From the NCBI RefSeq assembly GCF_029338335.1, contig NZ_CP119796.1: 64,000 bases of DNA; one strand, written 5' to 3'. Each line of letters begins with the position of its first letter. The stretch's first letter is position 1. The notes under the pieces were generated by a model. The model made no database searches. It had not been told where the DNA came from and saw only the letters and a list, made by a program, of their open reading frames with translations. Position numbers and translations under genes: made by a program. The stretch comes from Halomontanus rarus (GTDB lineage Archaea > Halobacteriota > Halobacteria > Halobacteriales > Natrialbaceae). Positions 35,141 through 44,246 of the stretch are shown here, one piece after another.

Positions 35141-35725
35141 TCAAAGTTGAACTCGACTCACCGAATAAATCCCCTCTATCTGTGGTGACCTGTCCTTCTC
35201 GAATGTTACTTGATAGACGTCCGGCATCGCCAACTGTTGCCAGAATTTGAAATCGTACGTCTCGTCGAAGTAGTTTAAAATCAAGGTCAGAATGCTTCCG
35301 TGAGTCCCGATTACAATATCCTTCCCATTCCAACGTTCGAGAGTTCTTTCGACTGTCTTGATACCACGTTCTTGAGCAACCTCGTTTGATTCCCCACCCT
35401 CCCACGAAAAAGACGGATCGCTCCACACTCGCGTAATTGCCTCCTCGAAGTACTCAACGTGGTTCTCTGCTAGCGTTCGTTCTCTAAATCCACTCTCAAT
35501 AATGACCTCTGTACCTACGGCCTCGGCGGTTTCTTGTACGGTTTCGACTGCCCGAGCGTAGGGACTCGATACGACAACGTCAATATCGTATTCGGTGAGG
35601 ATTCTGGCAACGCGGGATGCGTCCCGACGGCCCTGCTCTGATAAACCACGTTCAGCCTCTTTATTCGGTACGTACGGAGAATGTGCGTGGCGTACGAAGT
35701 AGAGTGTAGTCCGAGAATCCGTCAT
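35141..35725 (-). CDS. Histidine phosphatase (phosphoglycerate mutase-like), atypical composition
   Basis: 194 residues from ATG 35725. YFVRHAHSPYVPN holds the catalytic RHG-type motif (Arg12, His13), and SSPYARAVETVQETAEAVG plus IGTHGSILTL (second His) complete the family. It removes phosphate from an unknown small substrate. Codons are much richer in A and T than in neighbouring genes, and the protein has more Lys, Asn and Ile, so it is likely a recent acquisition. A longer start at 35761 exists but adds no conserved sequence. Confidence 0.85.
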   Translation of the reverse strand: MTDSRTTLYFVRHAHSPYVPNKEAERGLSEQGRRDASRVARILTEYDIDVVVSSPYARAVETVQETAEAVGTEVIIESGFRERTLAENHVEYFEEAITRVWSDPSFSWEGGESNEVAQERGIKTVERTLERWNGKDIVIGTHGSILTLILNYFDETYDFKFWQQLAMPDVYQVTFEKDRSPQIEGIYSVSRVQL

Positions 35726-35843
35726 ATACCTGTCCGAAGTTTCGCGTGTATAATAGTCCACCTTTACTAAATGTCAACCCTTCTCGCCCGTCAAAGAACC
35801 GAACTTCGAGCGCGGTGATCGAGGTCAGGAGTCCGGAGGGATT

Positions 35844-35883
35844 CGGATACGGATACGGACACGGACACGAACACGGATACGAG
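35844..35883. repeat. Hexamer microsatellite (cggata/cggaca units)
   Basis: About six imperfect cggata or cggaca units 32 bases before the start of the universal stress protein gene, in the place where its promoter should be. Confidence 0.6.
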
Positions 35884-35914
35884 CACCTTTCTCGAGTCCC
35901 GTCGTAGATCGGGT

Positions 35915-36388
35915 ATGTACGATTCGGTGCTCGTCGCGACCGACGGGAGCGAAGCGTCGGCCGCCGCCGTCGACCACGGTATCGCCCTCGCGGCCCGGCT
36001 CGAGGTCCCGCTCCACGGACTGGCGGTCGTCGAAACGCGAACCGGCTACGACAACGCGATCGTCGATCCCGACGAGGTCGAAACGCGCCTGCGGTCCGAG
36101 GCCGAAACCGCGCTCGAGTCCGTCGAGTCGACGGCTCGCGAGGCGGACGTCACCGTCGTGACGGCGTGTCGGACGGGCGTTCCCCACGAGGAGATTCTGG
36201 CGTACGTCGAGGAACGGGACGTCGATCTCGTCGTGATCGGAGCGCAGGGTCGCTCGACGTTCCGACGGGTGCTGCTTGGAAGTACGGCCGACGCGCTCGT
36301 CCGCCTGTCGCCGGTTCCCGTGCTCGTCGTCGGTGACGACGGCGCGGCGGATGTTCGAGTCGAAGACGATGGAGTCGCGGACGAGTGA
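35915..36388 (+). CDS. Universal stress protein (UspA family)
   Basis: 157 residues, single domain. MYDSVLVATDGSEASAAAVDHG at the start and VIGAQGRSTFRRVLLGSTADALVRLSP near 105-131 form the ATP-binding pattern GxxG...GSV/TA. This type binds ATP. It converges with the chelatase gene, only 13 bases apart. Its promoter region contains the microsatellite at 35844-35883. Confidence 0.92.
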   Translation: MYDSVLVATDGSEASAAAVDHGIALAARLEVPLHGLAVVETRTGYDNAIVDPDEVETRLRSEAETALESVESTAREADVTVVTACRTGVPHEEILAYVEERDVDLVVIGAQGRSTFRRVLLGSTADALVRLSPVPVLVVGDDGAADVRVEDDGVADE

Positions 36389-36401
36389 CGAGGGCAGTCG
36401 A

Positions 36402-38699
36402 TCAGTTCCCGCTCGAGCCGTCGGCTGCCTCGTCGGCCGCCTCGTCGGCTGCCTCGTCGACCGCCGACGCGACCGTCTCGAGCGAGAGCGCCGACAGCGC
36501 CACGACCTCGGCGTCGGTTTCGGCGGCGACGAGTTCCGTCAAACCCGCGCTGGTGTCGTCGCCCGCGTCGACGATCACGACGTGCGCGTCCCGTTTCGCG
36601 AGAGTGCGAGCGGCTCGACGGGTCGCCGCCGTGGGGCCTCGAGTCGCGTTTCCGTCCCCGTCCCCGTTTCCGGCCACGTTCGCCCGCCCGTCGGTCACGA
36701 GGACGACGACCTCGAGGTCGCTATCGTTTTTCTCGAGCACCCGCCCGGCGGTCTCGAGGCCCGCCGGGAGGGGCGTCCGGTCGCCGGTCGGCAGGTCCTT
36801 GAGGTGGCGCGCGGCGAGCGAGACGCTGGTGGTCGGCGGGAGCAAGAGGTCGGCGTCGTCACCGGCGAAGGCGACGACGGCGACCTCGTCGCGGTTCTCG
36901 TAGCTCTCTCGGAGGAACTCGAGGACGACGCCTTTCGCCGTTCGCATCGCGGGCCGCATCGAGGCGCTGGCGTCGACGGCGAAGACCACCGTCGCGGACG
37001 TCTCGCGTTCTCTGACCGGTCGTCTGAGATCCGCCGTTTCCACGCGAGATCGCCCTCGAGCCGCAGCGGTGCGAATCGAGGCGGCGGCATCGACGCCGTC
37101 GCCTTCGGTCGCGGGTTCGGTACGGATGCGAGCCCCCCGACCGGCCGTGGACTCGCCGCCGGGCGCTCGAGTGCGTGATCCATCTTCCGTCCGGTCTCCG
37201 TCCGAAGCCCCGGTCGAATCCGGGTCGACCGACGGCGCACTGGTCTCGCCGATTTCCGGCCGTTGCTGGCCCGGAATCACCGGTGTCGCCGACCGGGTTT
37301 CGTCCGACTGGTCCGCGCCTGACTTCGGTCCCACCCCCGATTCATCGGCCTCCGTATTCGTCGAGTCACCCGCTTCTCCGCCGTCAGCTTCCGGTTGAGA
37401 ACCCGCGTCGTCGCCAGCGGCGGATGTCGGTCCGGGATCGCCGGCTAACCGTCCTCGAGCGGTTCGCTCGCCCCGCTCGGATCGCTCGGGCTCGTCGCTA
37501 CTGCCGTCGTCTCGAGAATTAGGCGTGGGTGAGCCGGATCGATCCCCGGTGTGATCGCCGTCTTCTCGCGATCCCGTTTCGGTTCCCTCGCCCGACGAAT
37601 CCTCGTTCCGTCCGCCCTCTTCAGGGCTCGTCTCGTCCGTGAGTTCGCTCTCGCTCTCTCCCTCGCTCTCCCCACCGTCGAAATGCTCCTCGAGCACATC
37701 TTCCAAGTCGGTCGACTCCTCGAAGGGTGTGCTCCGAATGCGGTGCGGAAGGGTGTAAGCGGCCGCCTCGCGAACGTCGCTCTCGGCGACCCGCGTTCGA
37801 CCGTCGAGTGCGGCGACCGTGATCGCCGTTCGGGCGGTCGCGATGTCGCCGCGGTGGCCGTCGACGCCGGCCTCGAGACAGAGCGCGGCGATGCCGGTCT
37901 TGCGTTCGCGGGGGAGTTCGACCGCGTCGTCGTCGATCACGGTCCGGGCGCGCTCGAGTCTCGATTCGAGGCTCGCGAGGTCGTCTTCGTACCCGTCGGC
38001 GGCGCCGCCGGACGCCTGCTCGAGCGCCCGGTCGATGATCTCGACTCGGTCCTCGAGCGCGGACGCGCCGGTGACGGTCGCCTGGAGGTCGAATCGGTCG
38101 CGGAGTTGCGGTCGGAGGTCGCCCTCTTCGGGGTTCATCGTCCCGATCAGCGTGAACTCGGCGGGGTGGGAGACGCTGACCCCGTCTCGTTCGACCGCGT
38201 TCGTCCCGCTCGCGGCCGCGTCGAGGAGGACGTCCACGAGGTGGTTCGCGAGGAGGTTCACCTCGTCGACGTAGAGGATGCCGCGATTCGCCCGGGCGAG
38301 CAGGCCGGGATCGAAGTCGGCCTCGCCCGCCAGCGCGTCCGCGACCGAGAGGGTGCCGACGACGCGGTCTCGAGTCGCGCCGAGCGGCAGCGTCACCAGC
38401 GGCGTCGGTCTGGTCTCGACCGGCGGGTCCTCGCGCTCGCGACAGTCCTCACACTGGCCCATCGGATCGTCCGGCGGACAGCCGTACGGACAGTCCGCGA
38501 TCGCGCGTTGGTCGGGCAGGAGGTCGACCAGTGCCCGAACGGCCGTCGACTTCGCGGTTCCCTTCTCGCCGACCAGCAGCGCGCCGTTCAGGTCGTCGTT
38601 GGCGGCGACCGCCAGCAGCACCCGTTTGCACTCCTCCTGGCCGACGATGGCCGGAAAGGGGACTGACGACACCTTTTTGCCCCCGGCGTTTGCAACCAT
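36402..38699 (-). CDS. Chelatase AAA+/VWA protein (ChlID-like, partner of CobN)
   Basis: 765 residues from ATG 38699; the frame is open further upstream but conserved sequence starts here. An AAA+ domain (Walker A GEKGTAKST 44-52; Walker B LYVDEVNLL) resembles BchI, then a long acidic Ser/Glu/Asp linker (about 350-540), then a VWA domain with the MIDAS motif DASAS near 570, as in BchD. Four Cys (70, 74, 83, 86; CPYGC...CEDC) lie in the AAA part, a possible zinc site. With CobN it would insert cobalt in an ATP-dependent way. Divergent from cobN with 30 bases between starts. Confidence 0.9.
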   Translation of the reverse strand: MVANAGGKKVSSVPFPAIVGQEECKRVLLAVAANDDLNGALLVGEKGTAKSTAVRALVDLLPDQRAIADCPYGCPPDDPMGQCEDCREREDPPVETRPTPLVTLPLGATRDRVVGTLSVADALAGEADFDPGLLARANRGILYVDEVNLLANHLVDVLLDAAASGTNAVERDGVSVSHPAEFTLIGTMNPEEGDLRPQLRDRFDLQATVTGASALEDRVEIIDRALEQASGGAADGYEDDLASLESRLERARTVIDDDAVELPRERKTGIAALCLEAGVDGHRGDIATARTAITVAALDGRTRVAESDVREAAAYTLPHRIRSTPFEESTDLEDVLEEHFDGGESEGESESELTDETSPEEGGRNEDSSGEGTETGSREDGDHTGDRSGSPTPNSRDDGSSDEPERSERGERTARGRLAGDPGPTSAAGDDAGSQPEADGGEAGDSTNTEADESGVGPKSGADQSDETRSATPVIPGQQRPEIGETSAPSVDPDSTGASDGDRTEDGSRTRAPGGESTAGRGARIRTEPATEGDGVDAAASIRTAAARGRSRVETADLRRPVRERETSATVVFAVDASASMRPAMRTAKGVVLEFLRESYENRDEVAVVAFAGDDADLLLPPTTSVSLAARHLKDLPTGDRTPLPAGLETAGRVLEKNDSDLEVVVLVTDGRANVAGNGDGDGNATRGPTAATRRAARTLAKRDAHVVIVDAGDDTSAGLTELVAAETDAEVVALSALSLETVASAVDEAADEAADEAADGSSGN

Positions 38700-38729
38700 G
38701 CTTGTGCTAATACAACGAGGGTTTAAAAA
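38700..38729. promoter_or_regulatory. Compact divergent promoter chelatase / cobN
   Basis: Only 30 bases separate the two start codons. GTTTAAAA (38721-38728) is about 25 bases before the minus-strand ATG, a good TATA position, yet it lies directly before the cobN GTG. A second weak box (gctaataca, 38706-38714) would serve cobN. The two promoters must overlap physically. Confidence 0.55.
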
Positions 38730-41700
38730 GTGACGAGAATCGGACTCTACACCGCGACGGAGAACGAACTGGGATCGATTCAACGCGCGGCCGACCGGCT
38801 CGAGGGCGTCGACCTCGTCGTGCGATCCGAATCGGATCTCGAGGACGAGGCGGCGATCGAGGCGTTCGGCGACGACCTCGAGGGGGCGACGGCGGCGGTT
38901 TGCTGGCTCCACGGTGCCGAAGACAGCATGCCGGGCTACGAGTACGTGACCGGCCGGCTGGCGGATGCGGGTATTCCGCTGGTCGTCAAGGCCACCGGCG
39001 ACGCGTTCGCGTTCGAGGATACGACCACCTCGGAGGGGATTCGGGAGACGGCGTACGAGTACCTCGAGACCGGCGGGACGATCAACGTCGAGAATCTGTG
39101 TCGGTTTCTGGTCGACGAGTACGGTTCCGGTACCGGAATCGACGAAGACGCGTACGACGCCCCGAAACCGCTTCCGACGGAGGGCGTCTACCACCCCGAC
39201 CATCCAGGGATCGAGTACGCGGACCTCCTCGAGACCTTCGACCCGGACCGGCCGACGGTCGCCGTCTGGTTCTACGAGTCCCACTGGACCCACGAGAACA
39301 CTCGGTACGTCGACGCACAGGTGCGAGCGCTCGAGGCCGAGGGCGCGAACGCGTTACCGATCTTCTGTAACCCGGCCACGGATTCTGACGAACAGCAAGA
39401 CGCAGAGTGGGTGACCGACCAGTGGTTGCTCGACGAGAACGGCGATCCGATCGTCGACGCGGTCTGCTCCTCGTTCATGTTCTCGCTCTCGATGGACGAG
39501 CGCGGACGGAGTGCTACCGACGAAGGCAACGGTGCAGAGGAGGTCTTCCTCGACCGCCTCGGCGTCCCCGTCCTCCAGACGATCACGACGATGCGTTCTC
39601 GATCGCGCTACGAGGCCAGCGACACGGGCGTGATGGGATTCGAACTCGCGCTCTCGGTGGCGCTCCCGGAGTTCGACGGCAACGTCGTCACCCATCCCAT
39701 CTCGGGGAAAGAGCTGATGGACGACGAATCGGGGATCGGCAGCGCGCCGAAACAGCACTTCCCCATCGAGGACCGCGTCGACCACGCCGCGCGACTCGTG
39801 GTCAACTGGGCCGGTCTGCGGCACACGCCGAACGAGGAGAAACGCGTCGCCGTCGTGCTCCACAACTACCCGCCGAGCGACGACGGGATCGGCACCGCGT
39901 TCGGTCTCGACAGTCCGGCGTCGACGGTGAACCTGCTCGAGGAACTCGAGGACAGGGGGTACGACCTCGGTGACTCGCTTCCCGAGAGCGGCCAGTCGCT
40001 CGTCGAAACGCTGACCGAACAGCTCACGCTCGAGGACCGCTGGGTCGCGCCCGAAGACGTCCGCGAGTTGAGCGTCGACGTGGTCTCGACCGAGCGCTAC
40101 GAGTCCTGGTTCTCGGCGACCGACGAGCGATTTCGGGAGCGTGTGATCGAGGAGTGGGGCGAGGTTCCGGACCGCCCGTTCGCGATTCCCGGCGTCGAGT
40201 TCGGCAACGTCCTCGTCACCGTCCAGCCCCCGCGCGGGTTCGGGATGGACCCCTCGAAGGTCTACCACGATTCCGACCTCGAGCCGCCCCACGACTACTA
40301 CGCGTTCTACGGTTGGCTGCGCAACGCGTTCGAGGCCGACGCCGTCGTCCACCTCGGAACGCACGGCAGCCTCGAGTGGCTCCCCGGCAAGACGGTCGGG
40401 CTGAACGGCGCGAGCGCGCCCGATCAGTTGATCGACGACCTGCCGAACGTCTACCCCTACATCGTGAACAATCCTGGCGAGGGGACCCAGGCCAAGCGTC
40501 GATCGTACGCCGCCATCGTCGACTACCTCACGCCCGTCATGCGAAACGCGGGGACGTACGACGAACTGGCGGAACTCGAGGAACTGGCGAACCAATACCG
40601 CGAAGCGGGGATGGAAGACGCCCGAAGCGACGACGGGGCCCACCTCGAGTCGCTGATTCGGGAGACGGTCGACGAGCTCGATCTCGCGGTCGAGTTGGGT
40701 GTTTCGGGGGAGATCAGTGACAGAGCCGACGTCCGTGGTCCGGCGGAAGCGGGCTCGACGCTCGCGGAGGGCGAGGTGGCGGGCGACGACCTCGCGATCG
40801 ACGACCTCGTCGAACGCATCCACGAGTACCTCACCGACGTGAAGACCACCCAGATCCGGCTGGGGCTCCACACGATGGGCGAACCGCCGGCGGGCGAGCG
40901 CCTGACCGAGTACCTCGTCGCGCTCACCCGCCTCGAGAACGCCGGCGCGCCGAGCCTCCGCGAATCGGTCGCCGGTGTCCTCGGCATCGACTACGAGGCG
41001 ATGCTCGAGTCACCCGGTGCGTACGACGAGGCGCTGGGGATGACCTACGCCGAGGCTGCCGACGAGGTCTACGAGACCAGCGTCGACCTGATCGAGACGC
41101 TCGCCGAGCACGGGTTCGACGTTCCGGCGTCGGAGCGCGAAACCGGGCCCGACGAGGAGGTGAACACGAACCTCCTCGTGGTCGACCTCGAGACGATCGG
41201 CGACGCGAGGGCGAAACCGGGCGCTCACGACGACCTGCGGGAGGTGCTGGCGTTTATCTGCGACGAGGCCGCGCCTCGAGTGCGGGGATCCGAAGCGGAG
41301 ATCCCCCGCACGGCGGACGCCCTCTCGGGCGAATACGTCCCGCCGGGCGGCTCCGGCGCTCCCACCCGCGGCGGCGTCGACTTGCTTCCGACCGCGCGGA
41401 ACTTCTACACGCTCGATCCCCGGAAGGTGCCCGCGAAACCGGCCTGGCAGGTGGGACGGGAGGTCGCCGAGGGGATCCTCGAGCGCCACTACTCGGAGAG
41501 CGCGGCGCGAGGCGCCGCGGAAGAATCGAGCGGCGACGAAACGGAGCCGCGAGAAGGCGAGTACCCCGAGGAGGTCGGCGTCGTCGCCTGGGGAACGCCC
41601 ACCGTTCGTACCCGCGGCGAGACGATCGCGCAGGTGCTCGCACTGATGGGCGTCGAACCGCAGTGGACCGACGCCGGCCGGATCGACGACGTCGAGCCGA

Positions 41701-42683
41701 TCCCGCTCGACGCGCTGGGGCGGCCCAGAATCGACGTGACTACTCGGGTGTCGGGACTCTTCCGGGACGCGTTTCCCGCGGCGGCGGGCGTGATCCACGA
41801 CGCTGTCGAGGCCGTACTGGCCCTCGATGAACCCCACGACCGGAACTTCGTGAAGAAACACGTCGAAGAGGAGATCGAGGCGCTCGAGGCGGAGGGGCTC
41901 GAGTCCGCCGACGCGGAGATGGCGGCGAAACACCGCGTGTTCACCACCCGGCCCGGCGGCTACGGCGCGGGGACGAACAAGGCGGTCGACGAGGGCAACT
42001 GGGACGACCGGTCGGACCTCGCGGAGGTGTACGTCCGGTGGGGCGGCTACGCGATGGGATCGCGCGGTCGCGTTTCGGACGCCCACGACGCCTTCGAGCG
42101 GCGGCTGTCGTCGGTGGAAGCCACCGTGAAGATCGAGGACACCATGGAACAGGACGAGTTCGACTCCTCGGACTGGTACGCCTTCCACGGCGGGTTCATC
42201 AGCGCGGTCTCGGAGATCGCGGGCGAGGAACCCGCCTCCTACGTCGGCGACTCCTCGGACCCCGACAACGTCTCGGTCTACACCAACGAGGAGAAGGTCC
42301 GTAAGGCGATGCGCGCCCGCGTCCTGAACCCCGACTGGCTCGAGTCGATGGAGGAACACGGCTACAAGGGTGCGGGCGACCTGTCGACGACGGTCGACGT
42401 AACGCTGGGGTGGGACGCGACGACGGGCGTCGTTTCGGACCGGCTCTGGGAAGACGTCGCCGAGACGTTCGCGTTCGACGCGGACCGACAGGAGTGGATG
42501 CGGGAGGTGAACCCGTGGGCGCTCGAGTCGATCACGGAGACGCTGCTCGAGGCGGTCGACCGCGGGCTGTGGGACGCCGGTGGCGAGACCGTCGACCGGT
42601 TGCGGGATCTGAACCTCTCCGTGGAGGGCGATCTCGAGGCGCGGACGACCAACGAGGTCGTGGGGGTGAGAACCGATGACTGA
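38730..42683 (+). CDS. cobN: Cobaltochelatase subunit CobN
   Basis: 1317 residues from a GTG; conserved sequence begins at once (RIGLYTATENELGSIQRAA), and typical segments are HLGTHGSLEWLPGKTVGL, NVYPYIVNNPGEGTQAKRR and TRVSGLFRDAFPAAAG. This is the large ChlH-like subunit that binds the corrin ring during cobalt insertion. An acidic insert near 920-940 is haloarchaeal. It leads a four-gene operon; the next gene, cbiC, overlaps it by eight bases. Confidence 0.97.
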   Translation: MTRIGLYTATENELGSIQRAADRLEGVDLVVRSESDLEDEAAIEAFGDDLEGATAAVCWLHGAEDSMPGYEYVTGRLADAGIPLVVKATGDAFAFEDTTTSEGIRETAYEYLETGGTINVENLCRFLVDEYGSGTGIDEDAYDAPKPLPTEGVYHPDHPGIEYADLLETFDPDRPTVAVWFYESHWTHENTRYVDAQVRALEAEGANALPIFCNPATDSDEQQDAEWVTDQWLLDENGDPIVDAVCSSFMFSLSMDERGRSATDEGNGAEEVFLDRLGVPVLQTITTMRSRSRYEASDTGVMGFELALSVALPEFDGNVVTHPISGKELMDDESGIGSAPKQHFPIEDRVDHAARLVVNWAGLRHTPNEEKRVAVVLHNYPPSDDGIGTAFGLDSPASTVNLLEELEDRGYDLGDSLPESGQSLVETLTEQLTLEDRWVAPEDVRELSVDVVSTERYESWFSATDERFRERVIEEWGEVPDRPFAIPGVEFGNVLVTVQPPRGFGMDPSKVYHDSDLEPPHDYYAFYGWLRNAFEADAVVHLGTHGSLEWLPGKTVGLNGASAPDQLIDDLPNVYPYIVNNPGEGTQAKRRSYAAIVDYLTPVMRNAGTYDELAELEELANQYREAGMEDARSDDGAHLESLIRETVDELDLAVELGVSGEISDRADVRGPAEAGSTLAEGEVAGDDLAIDDLVERIHEYLTDVKTTQIRLGLHTMGEPPAGERLTEYLVALTRLENAGAPSLRESVAGVLGIDYEAMLESPGAYDEALGMTYAEAADEVYETSVDLIETLAEHGFDVPASERETGPDEEVNTNLLVVDLETIGDARAKPGAHDDLREVLAFICDEAAPRVRGSEAEIPRTADALSGEYVPPGGSGAPTRGGVDLLPTARNFYTLDPRKVPAKPAWQVGREVAEGILERHYSESAARGAAEESSGDETEPREGEYPEEVGVVAWGTPTVRTRGETIAQVLALMGVEPQWTDAGRIDDVEPIPLDALGRPRIDVTTRVSGLFRDAFPAAAGVIHDAVEAVLALDEPHDRNFVKKHVEEEIEALEAEGLESADAEMAAKHRVFTTRPGGYGAGTNKAVDEGNWDDRSDLAEVYVRWGGYAMGSRGRVSDAHDAFERRLSSVEATVKIEDTMEQDEFDSSDWYAFHGGFISAVSEIAGEEPASYVGDSSDPDNVSVYTNEEKVRKAMRARVLNPDWLESMEEHGYKGAGDLSTTVDVTLGWDATTGVVSDRLWEDVAETFAFDADRQEWMREVNPWALESITETLLEAVDRGLWDAGGETVDRLRDLNLSVEGDLEARTTNEVVGVRTDD

Positions 42684-43440
42684 CGGTCCGCGGCGAGCGG
42701 ACGGTGACCGGGAGATCGAACGGGAGTACGCCGACCTCGGCGCGACGACGCAGAACGCGATGGATATCGCCGAGACTAGTATGGACATCGTTCGGCAGTT
42801 CGTGCCGGACGAGACGCTCGCGGACCGCGTGCGCCAGAAGTCCGTCCACTCGATGGGCGACATCGAGTTCCAGCACCTGCTCGAGTTCACCGGCAGCGAC
42901 GGAATCGGCGACGACGAAGACGCGCCCGTTCGCGCCGGCGCTCGAGCGGTTCTCGCCGAGTCGACCATCGTCACCGACATCACGATGGCCAGGGCCGGAA
43001 TCACCGGCCGGGGCCACAACTGCGAGGTGCGAAAGGCGATCGGGAACGGGACCGAACTGGCGACAGAGACGGGGATGACCCGGACGGCCGCCTCGGTGCT
43101 CGAACTGGACAAACAGGGCGTCTACGACGGTTCGATTGCGGTAGTCGGGAACGCACCGACTGCCGCGTTCGCCCTCGCAGACTGCATCGAGAACGGGACG
43201 CGACCCGCCGCGGTCGTCGCGACTCCCGTCGGTTTCGTCAAGGCCGAGGAGAGCCGCCAGCGTCTCCGCGAGGTCAGCGAGGAGTACGACGTGCCGGCGA
43301 TCACGAACGTCGGCCGTCGCGGCGGCAGCGGGTTGGCGGCCGCGCTGACCAACGAACTGATTCACGTCGCGAGCGACGCCCGGGACGGGAGCGTCGATCT
43401 CTCGAGACCGAACGAGTACACGACCCGGGAGGAGACATGA
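42676..43440 (+). CDS. cbiC: Cobalt-precorrin-8 methylmutase CbiC (CobH)
   Basis: 254 residues. SVHSMGDIEFQHLL contains His58, matching the catalytic His that moves the methyl group from C11 to C12. GRGHNCEVRKAI, GNAPTAAFAL and VGFVKAEESRQRL are further family motifs. The product is cobyrinate. Start overlaps cobN and the last codon overlaps cbiE, so all are coupled. Confidence 0.95.
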   Translation: MTDGPRRADGDREIEREYADLGATTQNAMDIAETSMDIVRQFVPDETLADRVRQKSVHSMGDIEFQHLLEFTGSDGIGDDEDAPVRAGARAVLAESTIVTDITMARAGITGRGHNCEVRKAIGNGTELATETGMTRTAASVLELDKQGVYDGSIAVVGNAPTAAFALADCIENGTRPAAVVATPVGFVKAEESRQRLREVSEEYDVPAITNVGRRGGSGLAAALTNELIHVASDARDGSVDLSRPNEYTTREET

Positions 43441-44246
43441 GTGACGACTACGACCTCGAGTCCGGCTCCGATCCGGCGACGATCGCTGCGTCCGCACCGG
43501 AGCCGACGGACCGAGATACGCGAGCGAACCCGCCCGTCTACGCCGTCGGCATCGGCCCCGGCAACCTCGAGTACCTCACGCCGCGCGCGGAGCGCGCGAT
43601 CCGCGAGGTGGACGTCGTCGTCGGCTTCGCGACGGTCGTCGAGTTCGTCGCCGACCGAACCGACGCGGACCTGCTGACCTGCGGGTACCGGGACGAGGCC
43701 GACGCGCTCGAGACGTTCGCCGAGCGCGTCGCCGACGGTGAGCGCGGAACGGCGGTCCTGATGGGCGATCCCAACCACTCCGGCTACCAGTTCGTCGGGA
43801 AGGTTCAGCGGGTCGTCGATCGATCGGTGCGGATCGTCCCCGGCATCTCCTCGCTCCAGCTCGCGGCGAGCCGGACTCGAACGCCGATGGAGGACACCGA
43901 GTTCGTGACACTCCACAAGAGCGGGCCGGTGACGGCGGGACTCGAGCGACTCGCTCGCGCGGTCGGCGACCGACACCTGCTGGTGTTGCCGCGCCCGTTC
44001 GATCTGATGCCCGGCGATATCGCCGCGTTCCTGCTCGATCGGGGTGGGAATCCGGATCTCGAGGCGCTAGTACTCGAGAAGCTGACCCACGAAGACGAGT
44101 CGATTCACCGATTCTCGCTCGCGGAGTTGGCCGAACGCGGCGGCGGTGACGGCCGCGACGACACGTCGTTTTCGGATCTGTCGGTGCTCGCGGTTCGGCG
44201 GACGGTTTCGACGGGGGAGAACGCACCGACGGAGGGAGAGCCGTGA
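43437..44246 (+). CDS. cbiE: Cobalt-precorrin-7 (C5)-methyltransferase CbiE
   Basis: 269 residues; the ATG overlaps the cbiC stop. After about 35 acidic residues comes the tetrapyrrole methylase core: VYAVGIGPGNLEYLTPRA, VVVGFATVVEF, LMGDPNHSG and IVPGISSLQLAASRT. It uses SAM. The partner CbiT (C15 methylation and decarboxylation) is a separate gene at 46155. An acidic C terminus follows the domain. Confidence 0.9.
   Translation: MSDDYDLESGSDPATIAASAPEPTDRDTRANPPVYAVGIGPGNLEYLTPRAERAIREVDVVVGFATVVEFVADRTDADLLTCGYRDEADALETFAERVADGERGTAVLMGDPNHSGYQFVGKVQRVVDRSVRIVPGISSLQLAASRTRTPMEDTEFVTLHKSGPVTAGLERLARAVGDRHLLVLPRPFDLMPGDIAAFLLDRGGNPDLEALVLEKLTHEDESIHRFSLAELAERGGGDGRDDTSFSDLSVLAVRRTVSTGENAPTEGEP

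Noticed and set aside
38700..39293. Upstream extension of the chelatase AAA/VWA frame
   Set aside because: Open but runs over the cobN start and has no family similarity; ATG 38699 with TATA spacing is preferred.
41010..43112. 700-codon open frame on the minus strand opposite cobN/cbiC
   Set aside because: Low-complexity Arg/Val/Asp-rich translation typical of antisense frames in GC-rich DNA; cobN and cbiC on the other strand have clear motifs.
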